A stretch of DNA of 64,000 nt from an uncultured Pseudomonadota bacterium (lineage in GTDB: Bacteria > Pseudomonadota > Gammaproteobacteria > Burkholderiales > JALYOK01). The stretch's first letter is position 1; each line of letters begins with the position of its first letter. Of the stretch, positions 1 through 8,736 are shown one piece after another. Under the pieces are notes generated by a model. The model had not been told where the DNA came from and did no database searches. It worked only from the letters and a program-made list of their open reading frames with translations. A program made the translations under genes and the position numbers. The stretch spans positions 335,932 to 399,931 of the forward strand of contig CADEHE010000005.1 in NCBI GenBank assembly GCA_902826775.1. The letters run 5' to 3'.

Positions 1-21
1 CACGCAGTCTGGAGAACTGAT

Positions 22-423
22 ATGGCCATCATGAAGAAGATTGAGTACGCAGAAGCACCGCCCGCAGTACGCGCCGTTTATGATGACATCATGACCTCGC
101 GCAACACGGACTACATCAACAATATCTGGAAGGTGCTGGCGAATGATCCAGTCAGCCTCAAGCGCAACTGGGAGGCGATGAAGGAAATCATGGCGCCCGG
201 CGCGCTCGATAAGATCACCAAAGAATTAATCTATCTTGCGGTGAGCATGACCAACCAGTGCGACTACTGTATCAACACGCATACCGCCGCCGCGCGTAAA
301 GCGGGCATGACCGATGCGATGTTCAACGAACTGGTTGCGGTAATGGGTTTGGCCAACCAAGGCAACAAAACCGTCAAGGCGCTGCAGGTCGAAGTTGACG
401 AGCGCTATCTGCCCAACAGGTAG
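22..423 (+). CDS. AhpD-like / carboxymuconolactone decarboxylase family protein
   Basis: A 133-residue protein of the AhpD-like alkylhydroperoxidase fold. The sequence shows the family motif, a CxxC pair (Cys80 and Cys83, in the stretch NQCDYCINTH) followed by His87, with a Glu about 12 residues before the first Cys. In AhpD-type proteins these residues form a redox-active dithiol with a proton relay, so a thiol peroxidase or related oxidoreductase role in the cytoplasm is likely; the substrate cannot be read. The start is the first ATG, preceded by GGAG at a normal distance. The gene begins at the window edge, so its upstream partners are unseen, and the next gene is on the other strand. Family call is firm, exact role open. 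Confidence 0.85.
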   Translation: MAIMKKIEYAEAPPAVRAVYDDIMTSRNTDYINNIWKVLANDPVSLKRNWEAMKEIMAPGALDKITKELIYLAVSMTNQCDYCINTHTAAARKAGMTDAMFNELVAVMGLANQGNKTVKALQVEVDERYLPNR

Positions 424-489
424 TCAAGTGCATGATCGCTGTGGCGATCTACGGCGGCGAGGCTCGGCAAGATACGGAACGCGGCCTTG

Positions 490-858
490 CTAAGCTGCGT
501 TCTTCTTCCACTCGATCATTGCCGCAGTCAGTTTGGTGGATACCTTGGTAAATTCGCCGGTGACAGAAAGCATTTGTTTTGCTTGCTCCAGCTTTCGGGT
601 GAGCGCTAGTTCGGCAACTTGGGCGGCGACCTTGTGGAATTCGGCGTGTTGGTCTTTCACGCTTTTATAGTGCGCAGAGTTCTTGTCCGCGGCCGTGAGG
701 CTGGGGCCATGCAGCCATTGGCCAAAGGCGCATTGGTTGTCCACGCGAATCTTGGTGAGGGGTATGTCGATCGTGCCGCTGTCGATCGCCGTCTTGAGTC
801 GCATTTTCCAGGCGGCGTGCGCCGCAACTGCTTTGTCGATTTCCGTTTTGTCGGCCAT
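490..858 (-). CDS. Stand-alone CZB (chemoreceptor zinc-binding) domain protein
   Basis: This 122-residue protein is almost entirely one CZB domain. It has the N-terminal His (AAHAAWK), the signature CAFGQWLHG with its zinc-binding Cys around residue 43, and a later His-rich helix (HYKSVKDQHAEFH). CZB domains bind zinc through three His and one Cys. They usually sit at the C-terminus of cytoplasmic chemoreceptors or at the N-terminus of diguanylate cyclases such as DgcZ. Here no methyl-accepting or GGDEF domain is attached and there are no membrane segments, so it is probably a free cytoplasmic sensor or buffer. The only c-di-GMP enzymes in the window are encoded several kb away. It is transcribed away from the SDR gene at 936. 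Confidence 0.8.
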   Translation of the reverse strand: MADKTEIDKAVAAHAAWKMRLKTAIDSGTIDIPLTKIRVDNQCAFGQWLHGPSLTAADKNSAHYKSVKDQHAEFHKVAAQVAELALTRKLEQAKQMLSVTGEFTKVSTKLTAAMIEWKKNAA

Positions 859-935
859 GGTCTCTCCAGTGAAATTCAGTTCAGTGGTCTCTGTGAGAAT
901 ATCGGCAACCTATGGTCGATCTTTAAAGGACTCTT

Positions 936-1685
936 ATGGAACTAGGGCTCAAAGGTAAATCGGTCTTAATTACTGGTGCCTCCAAAGGTATTGGCCTCGC
1001 TTGCGCACACGCGTTCGCGGCCGAAGGCAGCATTGTGCATATCGCCGCGCGCTCGGCTGATTTGTTGGCTAAGGCAAGGGAGGATATGCGTACCCGCTAC
1101 GGCGCCGCCGTGCACACCCATGTGTGCGACTTGCGTGCGAAGGGTGCAGTAAAGCAGCTCGCCGATGCGTGCGCAAACGTCGATGTGCTGGTCAACAACG
1201 CCGGCGATATCCCCGGCGGCAATATCGAAGCCATGGACGAAGAACGTTGGCGCCACGCGTGGGAACTGAAAGTGTTCGGCTATATCAACCTCACGCGCGA
1301 GATGATCGTGCGCATGAAACCGCGCGGCAAAGGAGTCATCGTGAACGTGGTCGGCATGGCGGGCGTGACGCATCCGGCAGAGTATATTTGCGGCACGACC
1401 GGCAATGCGGCGCTGGAGGCCTTTACCAAGGGTGTCGGCAAGGGCTCGATCGAGTTCGGCGTGCGCGTGCTCGGCATGCACCCCCCGGCAACGCGCACCG
1501 ATCGCATCATCTCCTTGAACAAAACCATTGCCAAGCAAAAGTTCGGCGACGAATCGCGCTGGGAGGAACTGCTCAAGACCCAGCGCATGATGGAGCCGGA
1601 GCAAGTTGCCGATGCGGTGTTGTTCTTCGCCTCCGAGCGTGCAAGTTATTTGTCGGGCATGATGCTCAATTTAGGAACGTATTGA
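936..1685 (+). CDS. Short-chain dehydrogenase/reductase with atypical active site
   Basis: A 249-residue protein with the classical SDR layout: the cofactor motif TGASKGIG near the N-terminus, NNAG at about residues 86-89 and the C-terminal end of the Rossmann fold (ASYLSGMMLNLGTY). The active site is unusual. Tyr150 is present, but the usual YxxxK reads YICGT, so Thr154 replaces the catalytic Lys, and the normal Ser position lies in NVVGMAG, with Gly. The cofactor-binding half looks intact. Either it belongs to an SDR subfamily with a different mechanism or it is catalytically weak. The start follows AAAGGA. It is convergent with the molybdopterin enzyme gene, with a repeat pair between them. 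Substrate unknown. Confidence 0.8.
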   Translation: MELGLKGKSVLITGASKGIGLACAHAFAAEGSIVHIAARSADLLAKAREDMRTRYGAAVHTHVCDLRAKGAVKQLADACANVDVLVNNAGDIPGGNIEAMDEERWRHAWELKVFGYINLTREMIVRMKPRGKGVIVNVVGMAGVTHPAEYICGTTGNAALEAFTKGVGKGSIEFGVRVLGMHPPATRTDRIISLNKTIAKQKFGDESRWEELLKTQRMMEPEQVADAVLFFASERASYLSGMMLNLGTY

Positions 1686-1742
1686 CGTGTGAGGCAGTTG
1701 CGCACCTCCCCTCTGAGGCGTGCGCAACGTTATTCGACGCTA

Positions 1743-1862
1743 TCGTTCCCGCGCAGGCAGGAACCCGTTCCGTGCCCAGTTGTGGATGCTGGGGGCATCG
1801 CCGAACTGCTTTCCGTCTGCGAGATTCGTCGGCCGCATGGGTCCCCGCCTGCGCGGGGACGA
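1743..1862. repeat. Inverted pair of GC-rich 24-bp intergenic repeats
   Basis: The 24 bases at 1743-1766 (core CCCGCGCAGGC) return as the reverse complement at 1839-1862 with about three mismatches, some 70 bases apart. The right copy is itself a hairpin: GTCCCCGC, loop CTGC, GCGGGGAC. The pair sits between two convergent genes, so it may act as a transcription barrier. It looks like the short palindromic intergenic repeats found in many copies in proteobacterial genomes; only these two copies were noticed here. Confidence 0.6.
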
Positions 1863-1917
1863 CAATTTGCAGGTAACGCGCTCGTCAGGAAGATAAGGCG
1901 AACTACCAAGCCCTAAA

Positions 1918-4026
1918 CTAATCCACCTCGCGCACCACTTCCACTAGGCAGTCGTAGAACGTCGCCCCGCCGCCCAGATCGGTCACGCGCTGCGGCGTGA
2001 CTTCATTGGCATTCTTGCCGTCGGGTGCGAATTTGCGCCACCAGATCGAGCGGGCGACGACGACGCCGGCGCGCGGTTTGTCGTTGACCAGCGCTTTCAG
2101 GCGCATGCTGCCGCGATCGTTGTACATGCGCACGTAGTCGCCATCTTTGATGCCACGCGCGGCCGCATCCGTCGAGTGCAGTTCCAGCGTCGGCTCGCCT
2201 TCTTGGTCGCGGAAGCGTGGCATGTTGGCGAACGTCGTGTTCAGGAAATTACGTGCTGGCGGGGAAATGAACACGAGCGGGTACTTTTGCGCCAGCGCAG
2301 GATTGGTGTGCGGCAATTCTACCGGTGGGTTGTAGAACGGCAGCGGATCCACCCCCTGCTTTTCGAGCGCCGCCGAGTAGAACTCACACTTGCCGGACGG
2401 CGTGGGAAAGCCGCCTTGCGCGAACGGTGCCCACTTCTCGGGCACGGCAAGGCGCTGCCAGCCCTCGCGCTTGAGCGCATCCCACGTCATCTTGCCCATG
2501 CGCGCGCGGCCTGAGCCGATGGCCGTGCGCGCGATATCTTCATCGGATTCCTTGAAACACGATTCGGTGAATCCCATGCGTGCAGCGAGCTGGCGGAAGA
2601 TCTCCGAGTTGGGTTTTGCTTCGCCGAGCGGCTCGATCGCCGGATTGTTCGCCAACATGTAGAGGTGGCCGTAGGACTTGTGGATGTCGTGATGTTCGAG
2701 CTGCGTCGTGGCCGGCAGCACGATGTCGGCATAGTCCGCCGTGTCGGTTTGAAACTGTTCGAGCACGACGCAGAACAGATCCTCGCGCGCGAATCCCGCT
2801 GTGACTTTGCTCGAATCCGGCGCGACCGCGACGGGGTTGGAGTTGTACACGATGATCGCTTCGATCGCCGGCTGCGCCTCGAGCAGCGCATCGCCGATCG
2901 CCACCATGTTGATACTGCGCGGCTGATAAGGCAGCAAATCGGGACGCTCCAGCGCGTTCACATCGAGGCTGTAGAAATCCGATGTGGCGAGCACCAAACC
3001 GCCGGAGGCGTGGCGCCACGCGCCGGTTAGCGCGGGCAAGCAAGCAACGGTGCGCACCGCAATACCGCCACCTGTGTGCCTCTGCATGCCATAATTCAAG
3101 CGAATGGCGGCCGGAGACATTGACGAGTATTCGCGTGCCAGTGCGACGACCACGTTCTCATCCAAGCCGCAGATCTGCGCCACGCGCGCCGGCGGATATT
3201 CCTGCACGCGCTGCTTCAATTGCTCGAAACCGAGGGTGTACTTTTCGACGTAGTCGCGGTCGTAGCGACCCTCGTTGATGATGACGTGCATCATGCCGAG
3301 CGCGAGCGCGGCGTCAGTGCCGGGCAAGGGCGCAATGTGTTGGTGGCATTTTTCAGCGCTGAGGCTCTGGTATGGATCGATCGCGATCACTTTCGCGCCG
3401 CGGCGTTTCGCTGCGGTCACGCGCGACCAGAAATGCAAGTTGGAGGTGATCGGGTTCGATCCCCAGATTATGATGAGCTTGGCTTCATCGAAGCGCTCGG
3501 GGTCCATGCCTACCGACGCGCCGAGCGTGTACTTCATGCCCGCTTTGCCGGCGCTCGAACAAATCGTGCGCTCCAGCAAGCTCGCGCCGAGCTTATGAAA
3601 GAAGCGGCGGTCCATGGAGCTGCCTTGCACTTGACCCATGGTGCCGGCGTAGGAGTAGGGCAGGATCGCCTGCGCGCCATGCGGCGAGGCACTGATCCCT
3701 TTCAGCTTCTCTGCGATGGTGTCGAGCGCTTCGTCCCAGGAAATGCGTTCGAACCGCCCTTCACCTTTCTTGCCGATGCGGCGCATCGGATTCATCAAGC
3801 GCTCGGGCGAGTAGGTGCGCTCCAAGTAGTACGCGACTTTGGTGCACAGCGTGCCTTGCGTGAACGGATGATCGGGTGCGCCTTGAATCTTGATGGCCTT
3901 GCCGTCTTTCACCGTCACCAGCATCGCGCAGGTATCGGGACAATCGTGCGGGCAGGCAGCGCGCACGACCTTGGTGTCTTGCGTGGCGGGCGCCAATTCA
4001 GCTGGGGAGAAGGTCGGAGCGTTCAT
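1918..4026 (-). CDS. Molybdopterin-dependent oxidoreductase, DMSO reductase family
   Basis: A 702-residue, single-polypeptide molybdenum enzyme. Cys25, Cys29, Cys33 (CPHDCPDTC) and Cys61 (GTLCTK) form the N-terminal [4Fe-4S] binding site. The molybdopterin-binding core follows (IIWGSNPITSN near the middle; later TADYADIVLPATTQLEHHD), and the C-terminal dinucleotide-binding domain carries LHSTDAAARGIKDGDYVRMYND. There is no twin-arginine signal, so it is probably cytoplasmic. No partner electron-transfer subunit is adjacent. I chose the ATG at 4026 because the iron-sulfur domain begins right after it; the open frame runs further upstream but that part is antisense to dusA and has no family features. 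Substrate not identifiable. Confidence 0.88.
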   Translation of the reverse strand: MNAPTFSPAELAPATQDTKVVRAACPHDCPDTCAMLVTVKDGKAIKIQGAPDHPFTQGTLCTKVAYYLERTYSPERLMNPMRRIGKKGEGRFERISWDEALDTIAEKLKGISASPHGAQAILPYSYAGTMGQVQGSSMDRRFFHKLGASLLERTICSSAGKAGMKYTLGASVGMDPERFDEAKLIIIWGSNPITSNLHFWSRVTAAKRRGAKVIAIDPYQSLSAEKCHQHIAPLPGTDAALALGMMHVIINEGRYDRDYVEKYTLGFEQLKQRVQEYPPARVAQICGLDENVVVALAREYSSMSPAAIRLNYGMQRHTGGGIAVRTVACLPALTGAWRHASGGLVLATSDFYSLDVNALERPDLLPYQPRSINMVAIGDALLEAQPAIEAIIVYNSNPVAVAPDSSKVTAGFAREDLFCVVLEQFQTDTADYADIVLPATTQLEHHDIHKSYGHLYMLANNPAIEPLGEAKPNSEIFRQLAARMGFTESCFKESDEDIARTAIGSGRARMGKMTWDALKREGWQRLAVPEKWAPFAQGGFPTPSGKCEFYSAALEKQGVDPLPFYNPPVELPHTNPALAQKYPLVFISPPARNFLNTTFANMPRFRDQEGEPTLELHSTDAAARGIKDGDYVRMYNDRGSMRLKALVNDKPRAGVVVARSIWWRKFAPDGKNANEVTPQRVTDLGGGATFYDCLVEVVREVD

Positions 4027-4099
4027 CGGGTTAATTCCAATGGCATCATGACGATGATACTCCCTTGGCCGGCGCGGGCGGGCGAATCGATCGAGCGGG

Positions 4100-5131
4100 C
4101 TAGCCGTCAGCAAGTGCCAGTGCGCCGCGCTCTTCGAATGGGAGGGTGCGCACGGCTTCGAGCGCGCGCAGCAGCAGGGCAGGGTCATTGGCGCGCAGCA
4201 ACTGCGCGTCCGACAGCATGCGCCGCCAGTTGCGCGCGCCAGGTAAATGGTGGAATAGACCGAGCATGTGGCGTGTGATGTTGCGCAACAGCGTGCCGCG
4301 TGCGACCGCTTGCTCGGCGTAAGCAACCATCGCCCCGACCACTTGTTCGCGGCTCGGCGTGGGGGCGCTGGAATCGTAGCAACGTCGGTCGGCGTCGGCG
4401 AGCAGATATGGATCGTGATAGATGGCGCGCCCGAGCATGACGCCGTCAACGTAAGGTAAATGCTGTTCGATCGCGTGCCAATCGCTGATGCCGCCGTTGA
4501 TGACGATCGTATAGTCTGGAAACTCGCGCTTGAGACGGTAGACGTAGTCGTACTTGAGTGGCGGGATTTCGCGGTTGTCTTTCGGGCTCAAGCCTTTCAG
4601 GATCGCTTTGCGCGCGTGCACGATGAACGTGGTGCAGCCGACCGCGCCGACGAAATCGCGCATGAAGCCGTAGCTTTCGGCGGCGATGTGAGCGCCGGTC
4701 GCATCGATGCCGATGCGATGCTTGACCGTGACCGGCAGCGTGCTCGCCGCGCGCATCGCTTTGACGCAATCGGCGACCAGTTGCGGCTCAGCCATCAAGC
4801 ATGCGCCGAAGGCGCCGCGCTGTACGCGTTCGCTGGGACAGCCGACATTGAGATTGATTTCATCGTAACCCCAGCGCGCGGCGAGTTGGGCGCAGCGCGC
4901 CAGTTCATTCGGGTCGCTGCCGCCCAGTTGCAGCGCCAGTGGATGTTCGGCTGGGTCGAAATCGAGATGTCGCGGCGCGTCGCCGTGCAACAACGCGCCG
5001 CTGGTTATCATCTCCGTATAGAGCAACGCGTGACGCGAGAGCTGGCGAAAGAAGTAGCGGCAATGCCGGTCGGTGTGATCCAGCATCGGCGCGGTGCAGA
5101 AGCGGTGTGGCGTAGCGCTAACGGAAGACAT
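4100..5131 (-). CDS. dusA: tRNA-dihydrouridine(20/20a) synthase DusA
   Basis: A 343-residue flavoenzyme that reduces uridine to dihydrouridine in the D-loop of tRNAs. It shows the Dus signatures: APMLDHTDRHCRYFFR at the N-terminus (FMN site), EINLNVGCPS with the catalytic Cys near residue 93, VKHRIGID, the FIVHARKA block and INGGI for phosphate binding. Length matches DusA rather than DusB or DusC. The start chosen is the ATG of MSSVSA; an upstream extension in the same frame has no homology features. dusA is known as an integration site for some islands, but no integrase is found beside this copy. Confidence 0.93.
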   Translation of the reverse strand: MSSVSATPHRFCTAPMLDHTDRHCRYFFRQLSRHALLYTEMITSGALLHGDAPRHLDFDPAEHPLALQLGGSDPNELARCAQLAARWGYDEINLNVGCPSERVQRGAFGACLMAEPQLVADCVKAMRAASTLPVTVKHRIGIDATGAHIAAESYGFMRDFVGAVGCTTFIVHARKAILKGLSPKDNREIPPLKYDYVYRLKREFPDYTIVINGGISDWHAIEQHLPYVDGVMLGRAIYHDPYLLADADRRCYDSSAPTPSREQVVGAMVAYAEQAVARGTLLRNITRHMLGLFHHLPGARNWRRMLSDAQLLRANDPALLLRALEAVRTLPFEERGALALADG

Positions 5132-5174
5132 GACGCGATTGTACCGGCGAGCGCTGCCGCCGCTGCACTCTACA

Positions 5175-5357
5175 AAATAAGGCGAGCGTAGCGTGCTAGA
5201 GTAACTCGACTCCGTACGCAGAAAGAGCACGGGCGCAGGAGTGTCCGCACCATTTGTTCCAGCCACGGCCGCCGTTGCTTCTCACAAATAAGGTGCGCGT
5301 AGCGCACCCCATCAATTCGACTCCGTACGCGGTTAGAGCGCGGGGGCAGGGGGTTCC
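5175..5357. repeat. Imperfect direct repeat of about 70 bp
   Basis: The stretch near 5175-5245 is repeated imperfectly at about 5285-5357. Both copies contain AATAAGG, GCGTAGCG and the exact block CGACTCCGTACGC followed by an AGAGC(A/G)CGGG segment. It lies upstream of dusA and downstream of the M48 peptidase gene. No protein-coding potential is seen. It could be a duplicated intergenic element. Confidence 0.55.
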
Positions 5358-5367
5358 CCCGCGCCTA

Positions 5368-6180
5368 CTAATACGCCCCCTCACGCGCTCCTGTACCTGG
5401 GAAGCTGCAGGCAGCGGAAAGCTTATTAACGTGTTCTTGGATCTTGGCGATACGGTTCTCCGGGCTAGGGTGCGAGCTAGCGAATTCCGGCTGCCGCCCG
5501 CCACCAGAGGCTTTGGCGAGGATTTCCATCACACCCACCAAGGCGCCTGGGTCGTAGCCGGCGTCCTTCATGAAGCACACGCCGAAGCGGTCCGATTCCA
5601 GTTCGTCTTCGCGGCCGTACTTCATATTGATGAGCCCGCCGACCATTTGCGCGACTTGCGCCATCTCGTATGAGCCTGCACCCATGACGACCGCGCCGGT
5701 GATACCTTGCGTGAGTTGCTGTTTGGCAATGTGCTCGGCGCTGTGGCGGCCGATGACGTGGCCGATTTCGTGGCCCAGCACGCCGGCGAGCTGATCGTCG
5801 TTTTGCAGACGGCTCAACAGCGCGACTGTGATAAAGATCTGTCCGCCTGGCAGTGCGAATGCATTGACTGTTTGATCATCCGCAAGCACGTGAAAGTCGA
5901 ACGGGTAGCCGCTCTTTGCCGCGATGCTGGCGGCGACAATCTTCTGTCCGAGCGTCTTGACTTGGCGCTGCACGCGCTCGTCGCGGTACAACCCGCCGAA
6001 CTGCTGCGCCATTTCCGGCGCGGATTGCAGTCCCATGGCGACTTCTTGCTCTTGCGTTAGGCTGATGCGTTGCTTTTCGCCCGTAACGGGGTTGACCGAG
6101 CTCTTGCTCAAGTACGAGATCACAGAAAAGCCAGCAATCACAAGCATGATGATGAGGCGCAGTTTCCAGGCTGAGCGCAT
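5368..6180 (-). CDS. M48 family zinc metalloprotease
   Basis: A 270-residue protein with one N-terminal membrane segment or uncleaved signal (KLRLIIMLVIAGFSVISYL) and the peptidase motif HEIGHVIGRH near residue 130, the HExxH that binds zinc. The third ligand is the Glu of DELESDRFGVCFM, further on. The family degrades misfolded or damaged envelope proteins. It resembles the periplasmic LoiP/BepA class by length, but I see no TPR domain, so LoiP-like is the closer match. A strong AAGGAG stands before the ATG. It lies 19 bases downstream of a membrane protein gene on the same strand, so the two are probably one transcript. Confidence 0.88.
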   Translation of the reverse strand: MRSAWKLRLIIMLVIAGFSVISYLSKSSVNPVTGEKQRISLTQEQEVAMGLQSAPEMAQQFGGLYRDERVQRQVKTLGQKIVAASIAAKSGYPFDFHVLADDQTVNAFALPGGQIFITVALLSRLQNDDQLAGVLGHEIGHVIGRHSAEHIAKQQLTQGITGAVVMGAGSYEMAQVAQMVGGLINMKYGREDELESDRFGVCFMKDAGYDPGALVGVMEILAKASGGGRQPEFASSHPSPENRIAKIQEHVNKLSAACSFPGTGAREGAY

Positions 6181-6199
6181 GTTTTCTTCTCCTTGATTG

Positions 6200-6700
6200 T
6201 TAGCTGCGCGCGGCCGGGGTTACTCGCACGAAGCGCTCGCGCTCGAGCGCCTCGTAGATGCCGCCCGCTACAGCACCAAAAACGGCGTGGCTCGCTGCCA
6301 TGATCCAGCTGCGCATGCTGGCAAACCACGGAAACCAATCAGACAGACCGTAGTAGTTGATTGCGTAGAGGGCGAGGCCAAACAATGCGCCGCCGATCAC
6401 GCCGACGACGATGCCCCAGCGATGCAAACAAAATGCAACGATGCAGGCGAAAGCGATCGACAAAAGTAGATGTACTGGCAGACCGAAGCTCATGGCTTGC
6501 GTCTCCATGCCGGTGGCAGGCGGTAAGACCTTGGGGCCCAGCACCATGGCCGCGGGCAACTGCAGCGGCACCCAAGCGTTGCCTAAATGCTTGCTTGTCA
6601 GCCACATGTTCATCAATAAAAACACGAAGCCGCCGATCAGGCCGGCGATGATCGCGGCGCGCCAATCGACGATTTGCCGCAACTGCGTTTGGTTTTGCAT
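6200..6700 (-). CDS. Integral membrane protein of unknown function
   Basis: A 166-residue protein with about four hydrophobic segments: AAIIAGLIGGFVFLLMNMW, the LPVHLLLSIAFACIVAF block, VVGVIGGALFGLALYAINYY and a C-terminal MAASHAVFGAVAGGIYEAL. I do not recognise the family. GAGGAG lies at a good distance before the start. It is the first gene of a probable two-gene unit with the M48 protease, so an envelope role is possible, but that rests on position only. Confidence 0.7.
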   Translation of the reverse strand: MQNQTQLRQIVDWRAAIIAGLIGGFVFLLMNMWLTSKHLGNAWVPLQLPAAMVLGPKVLPPATGMETQAMSFGLPVHLLLSIAFACIVAFCLHRWGIVVGVIGGALFGLALYAINYYGLSDWFPWFASMRSWIMAASHAVFGAVAGGIYEALERERFVRVTPAARS

Positions 6701-6825
6701 GCCGGCTCCTCACTAGGTTGTTAGCGTAAGGATAACCGACTGCGCGGTGAACTGGATAGGGCGAGCGAGCGACCGGCGCAGGCCGCGCGGACGCGCTGGC
6801 GCACGCGCCAGCATGGCAGCGGAAA

Positions 6826-8736
6826 CTAGTTGTTTACGACCAGGTGGAGCGCGGGAGGGTTGGGCTGTGCGTCACGCTTGTTTCGCATGAAGGCGGAAGC
6901 TTCAGCGGCCGGCATGGGCTTGGCGAACAGATAGCCTTGCATGGTGTCGCACTGGTGCGCGCGCAGCGCTTCGTGCTGCTCTACCGTTTCGACGCCTTCC
7001 GCGGTTACCGACAAATGCAAATTGTGCGCTAAGCCGATCACGGCGGAAACGATGCTCGCGCTGCCGGCATCGGCAAGCATGTCCTTTACAAACGATCGGT
7101 CGACTTTTAGGGTGTCGAGACTGAAGCGCTTCAAATAGGCGAGCGAGGAGTAACCGGTGCCGAAGTCATCGATGGCGATGCGCACTCCGTGGCCTGCAAG
7201 TTCGCGCATGCGCGCCGCGCTCGCGGCAGGATCGTTCATGAGCATGCTTTCGGTCAGTTCTAATTGCAGCAAGTTCGCGGGAAAGCAGGTGCGCGTCAAG
7301 ATATCGCGCACGACCGCAACCAAATCGGGATCGCGGAACTGCCGCGCCGACACATTGACCGAGAGCGTCAACGGGCCGATACCGTCATTCATCCACTGGC
7401 GTGTTTGCCGGCAGGCTTCTTCAAGCACCCAAGCGCCGACTGGAACGATCAGTCCGGTTTCTTCCAGGATGTCGATGAACTTGATCGGCGGCACCATGCC
7501 GAGTTCCGGGCTATTCCAGCGGATTAGGGCTTCGACTCCGGTTACCGTGCCGTCCCCGGCACTTACGATCGGCTGGTAGTGCAGCAAGAATTCATTGTTG
7601 TTAAGTGCGGCGTGCAGCAAGCGCTCCACGCGCAGGCGCGCCTGCGCGTGATCGTGCTTCGCATGGTCGTAAACCTGGAAAGTGTCGCCGCGCGACTGTT
7701 TGGCGTGTTGCAGTGCGCTATCGGCGTTGCGCAGCAGGTCGTCTCCGCTGGCGCCGTCGTCGGGACCATAGGCGATGCCGACGCTTAGCGTGACCAGAAA
7801 ACTTTGCCCGTTGACGACAAAAGGACTGCGGAACTTTGTGAGCAGTTTTTCGGCCACCAAGCACGCTTGAGGTTTGTTCGCTACATCGGGTAGCAGCAAC
7901 ACAAACTCGTCGCTGGCCAAGCGCGCCACCACGTCCGTTGTGCGCACTGAATTGACGATACGCTGTGCGGCAATACGCAGCAACTCATCGCCAACGTGAT
8001 GTCCAATACTGTCGTTGACCACCTTGAAACGATCTAGGTCCAGATACAAGACAGCCACTTGTGACCCGGCGCGATTCGCGCGTTCGAGCGCCGCGGCGAC
8101 TCGATCAAGGAATTCTGTGCGATTCGGTAGATCGGTGATCGAGTCATAGCGAGCCAGGCGCGACAAGTGCTGTTGCGCGCGCTGCAGCGCGAGCATCGGC
8201 AAGCGCCGCATGACGAAACACAAAATCCAAGCAACGCCGGCGCCCAGCAGCAAAAGCCAGCTAGTGGCAACGACAACCGGAGCTAGCGAACGTTGGATGC
8301 TGAAGTAGCCGATCTTTCTGCCGTCATGCTCGATCGCGCTGACTGCTTCGATGACGGGCCAGGGTAGCGAATCGCTGCCGGCTTTGACGACAACCTTGCG
8401 GCTCGAGTTCAGTAAAGATCTCGTCTCGTAGCGTTCGTTGTACTCATTGTGGTCGATGTCATGCTCAACGGAGTCAAGCAGTTCAAGTTCGCTGCCTGGC
8501 GAGTTTAAGAGTTCTGGTGTGCGCAGGTCGTCTACCAGCTTGTGCGCAACCATCACGGCACCGATATTCGTTTCGATGCTGAGGGTGCCGCGGTGATACT
8601 GAATCTGCAGCGCTAAGTAGGTGAGGGGAATGGCGAGTCCCACCACGGCCGCAAGCGCGCGGCTCACCACGCCGATGTAGGACGCCTGACCGGTGATCGA
8701 GGAGTTTTCTCGGGTTGGTTGCGTTGCCTTCATCAT
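6826..8736 (-). CDS. Membrane GGDEF/EAL protein with degenerate GGDEF (ASDEF)
   Basis: A 636-residue protein. An N-terminal membrane anchor (VVSRALAAVVGLAIPLTYLAL) and a second membrane segment (VATSWLLLLGAGVAWILCF) bracket a periplasmic sensing region of roughly 120 residues. A GGDEF domain follows, starting about YDSITDLPNRTEFLDR, and an EAL domain begins near LLHYQPIVSAGDGTVTGVEAL. The GGDEF signature reads ASDEF (VARLASDEF), so it is probably not an active cyclase. The EAL domain keeps EAL, the DDFGTGYSS loop and ESMLM, so c-di-GMP phosphodiesterase activity is likely. The start is the first of two adjacent ATGs, chosen because the upstream frame is arginine-rich antisense sequence. Confidence 0.85.
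   Translation of the reverse strand: MMKATQPTRENSSITGQASYIGVVSRALAAVVGLAIPLTYLALQIQYHRGTLSIETNIGAVMVAHKLVDDLRTPELLNSPGSELELLDSVEHDIDHNEYNERYETRSLLNSSRKVVVKAGSDSLPWPVIEAVSAIEHDGRKIGYFSIQRSLAPVVVATSWLLLLGAGVAWILCFVMRRLPMLALQRAQQHLSRLARYDSITDLPNRTEFLDRVAAALERANRAGSQVAVLYLDLDRFKVVNDSIGHHVGDELLRIAAQRIVNSVRTTDVVARLASDEFVLLLPDVANKPQACLVAEKLLTKFRSPFVVNGQSFLVTLSVGIAYGPDDGASGDDLLRNADSALQHAKQSRGDTFQVYDHAKHDHAQARLRVERLLHAALNNNEFLLHYQPIVSAGDGTVTGVEALIRWNSPELGMVPPIKFIDILEETGLIVPVGAWVLEEACRQTRQWMNDGIGPLTLSVNVSARQFRDPDLVAVVRDILTRTCFPANLLQLELTESMLMNDPAASAARMRELAGHGVRIAIDDFGTGYSSLAYLKRFSLDTLKVDRSFVKDMLADAGSASIVSAVIGLAHNLHLSVTAEGVETVEQHEALRAHQCDTMQGYLFAKPMPAAEASAFMRNKRDAQPNPPALHLVVNN

Noticed and set aside
4027..4449. 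N-terminal extension of the molybdopterin enzyme frame
   Set aside because: The extra residues are antisense to dusA, low-complexity in composition and not part of the enzyme family; the ATG at 4026 starts right before the iron-sulfur domain.
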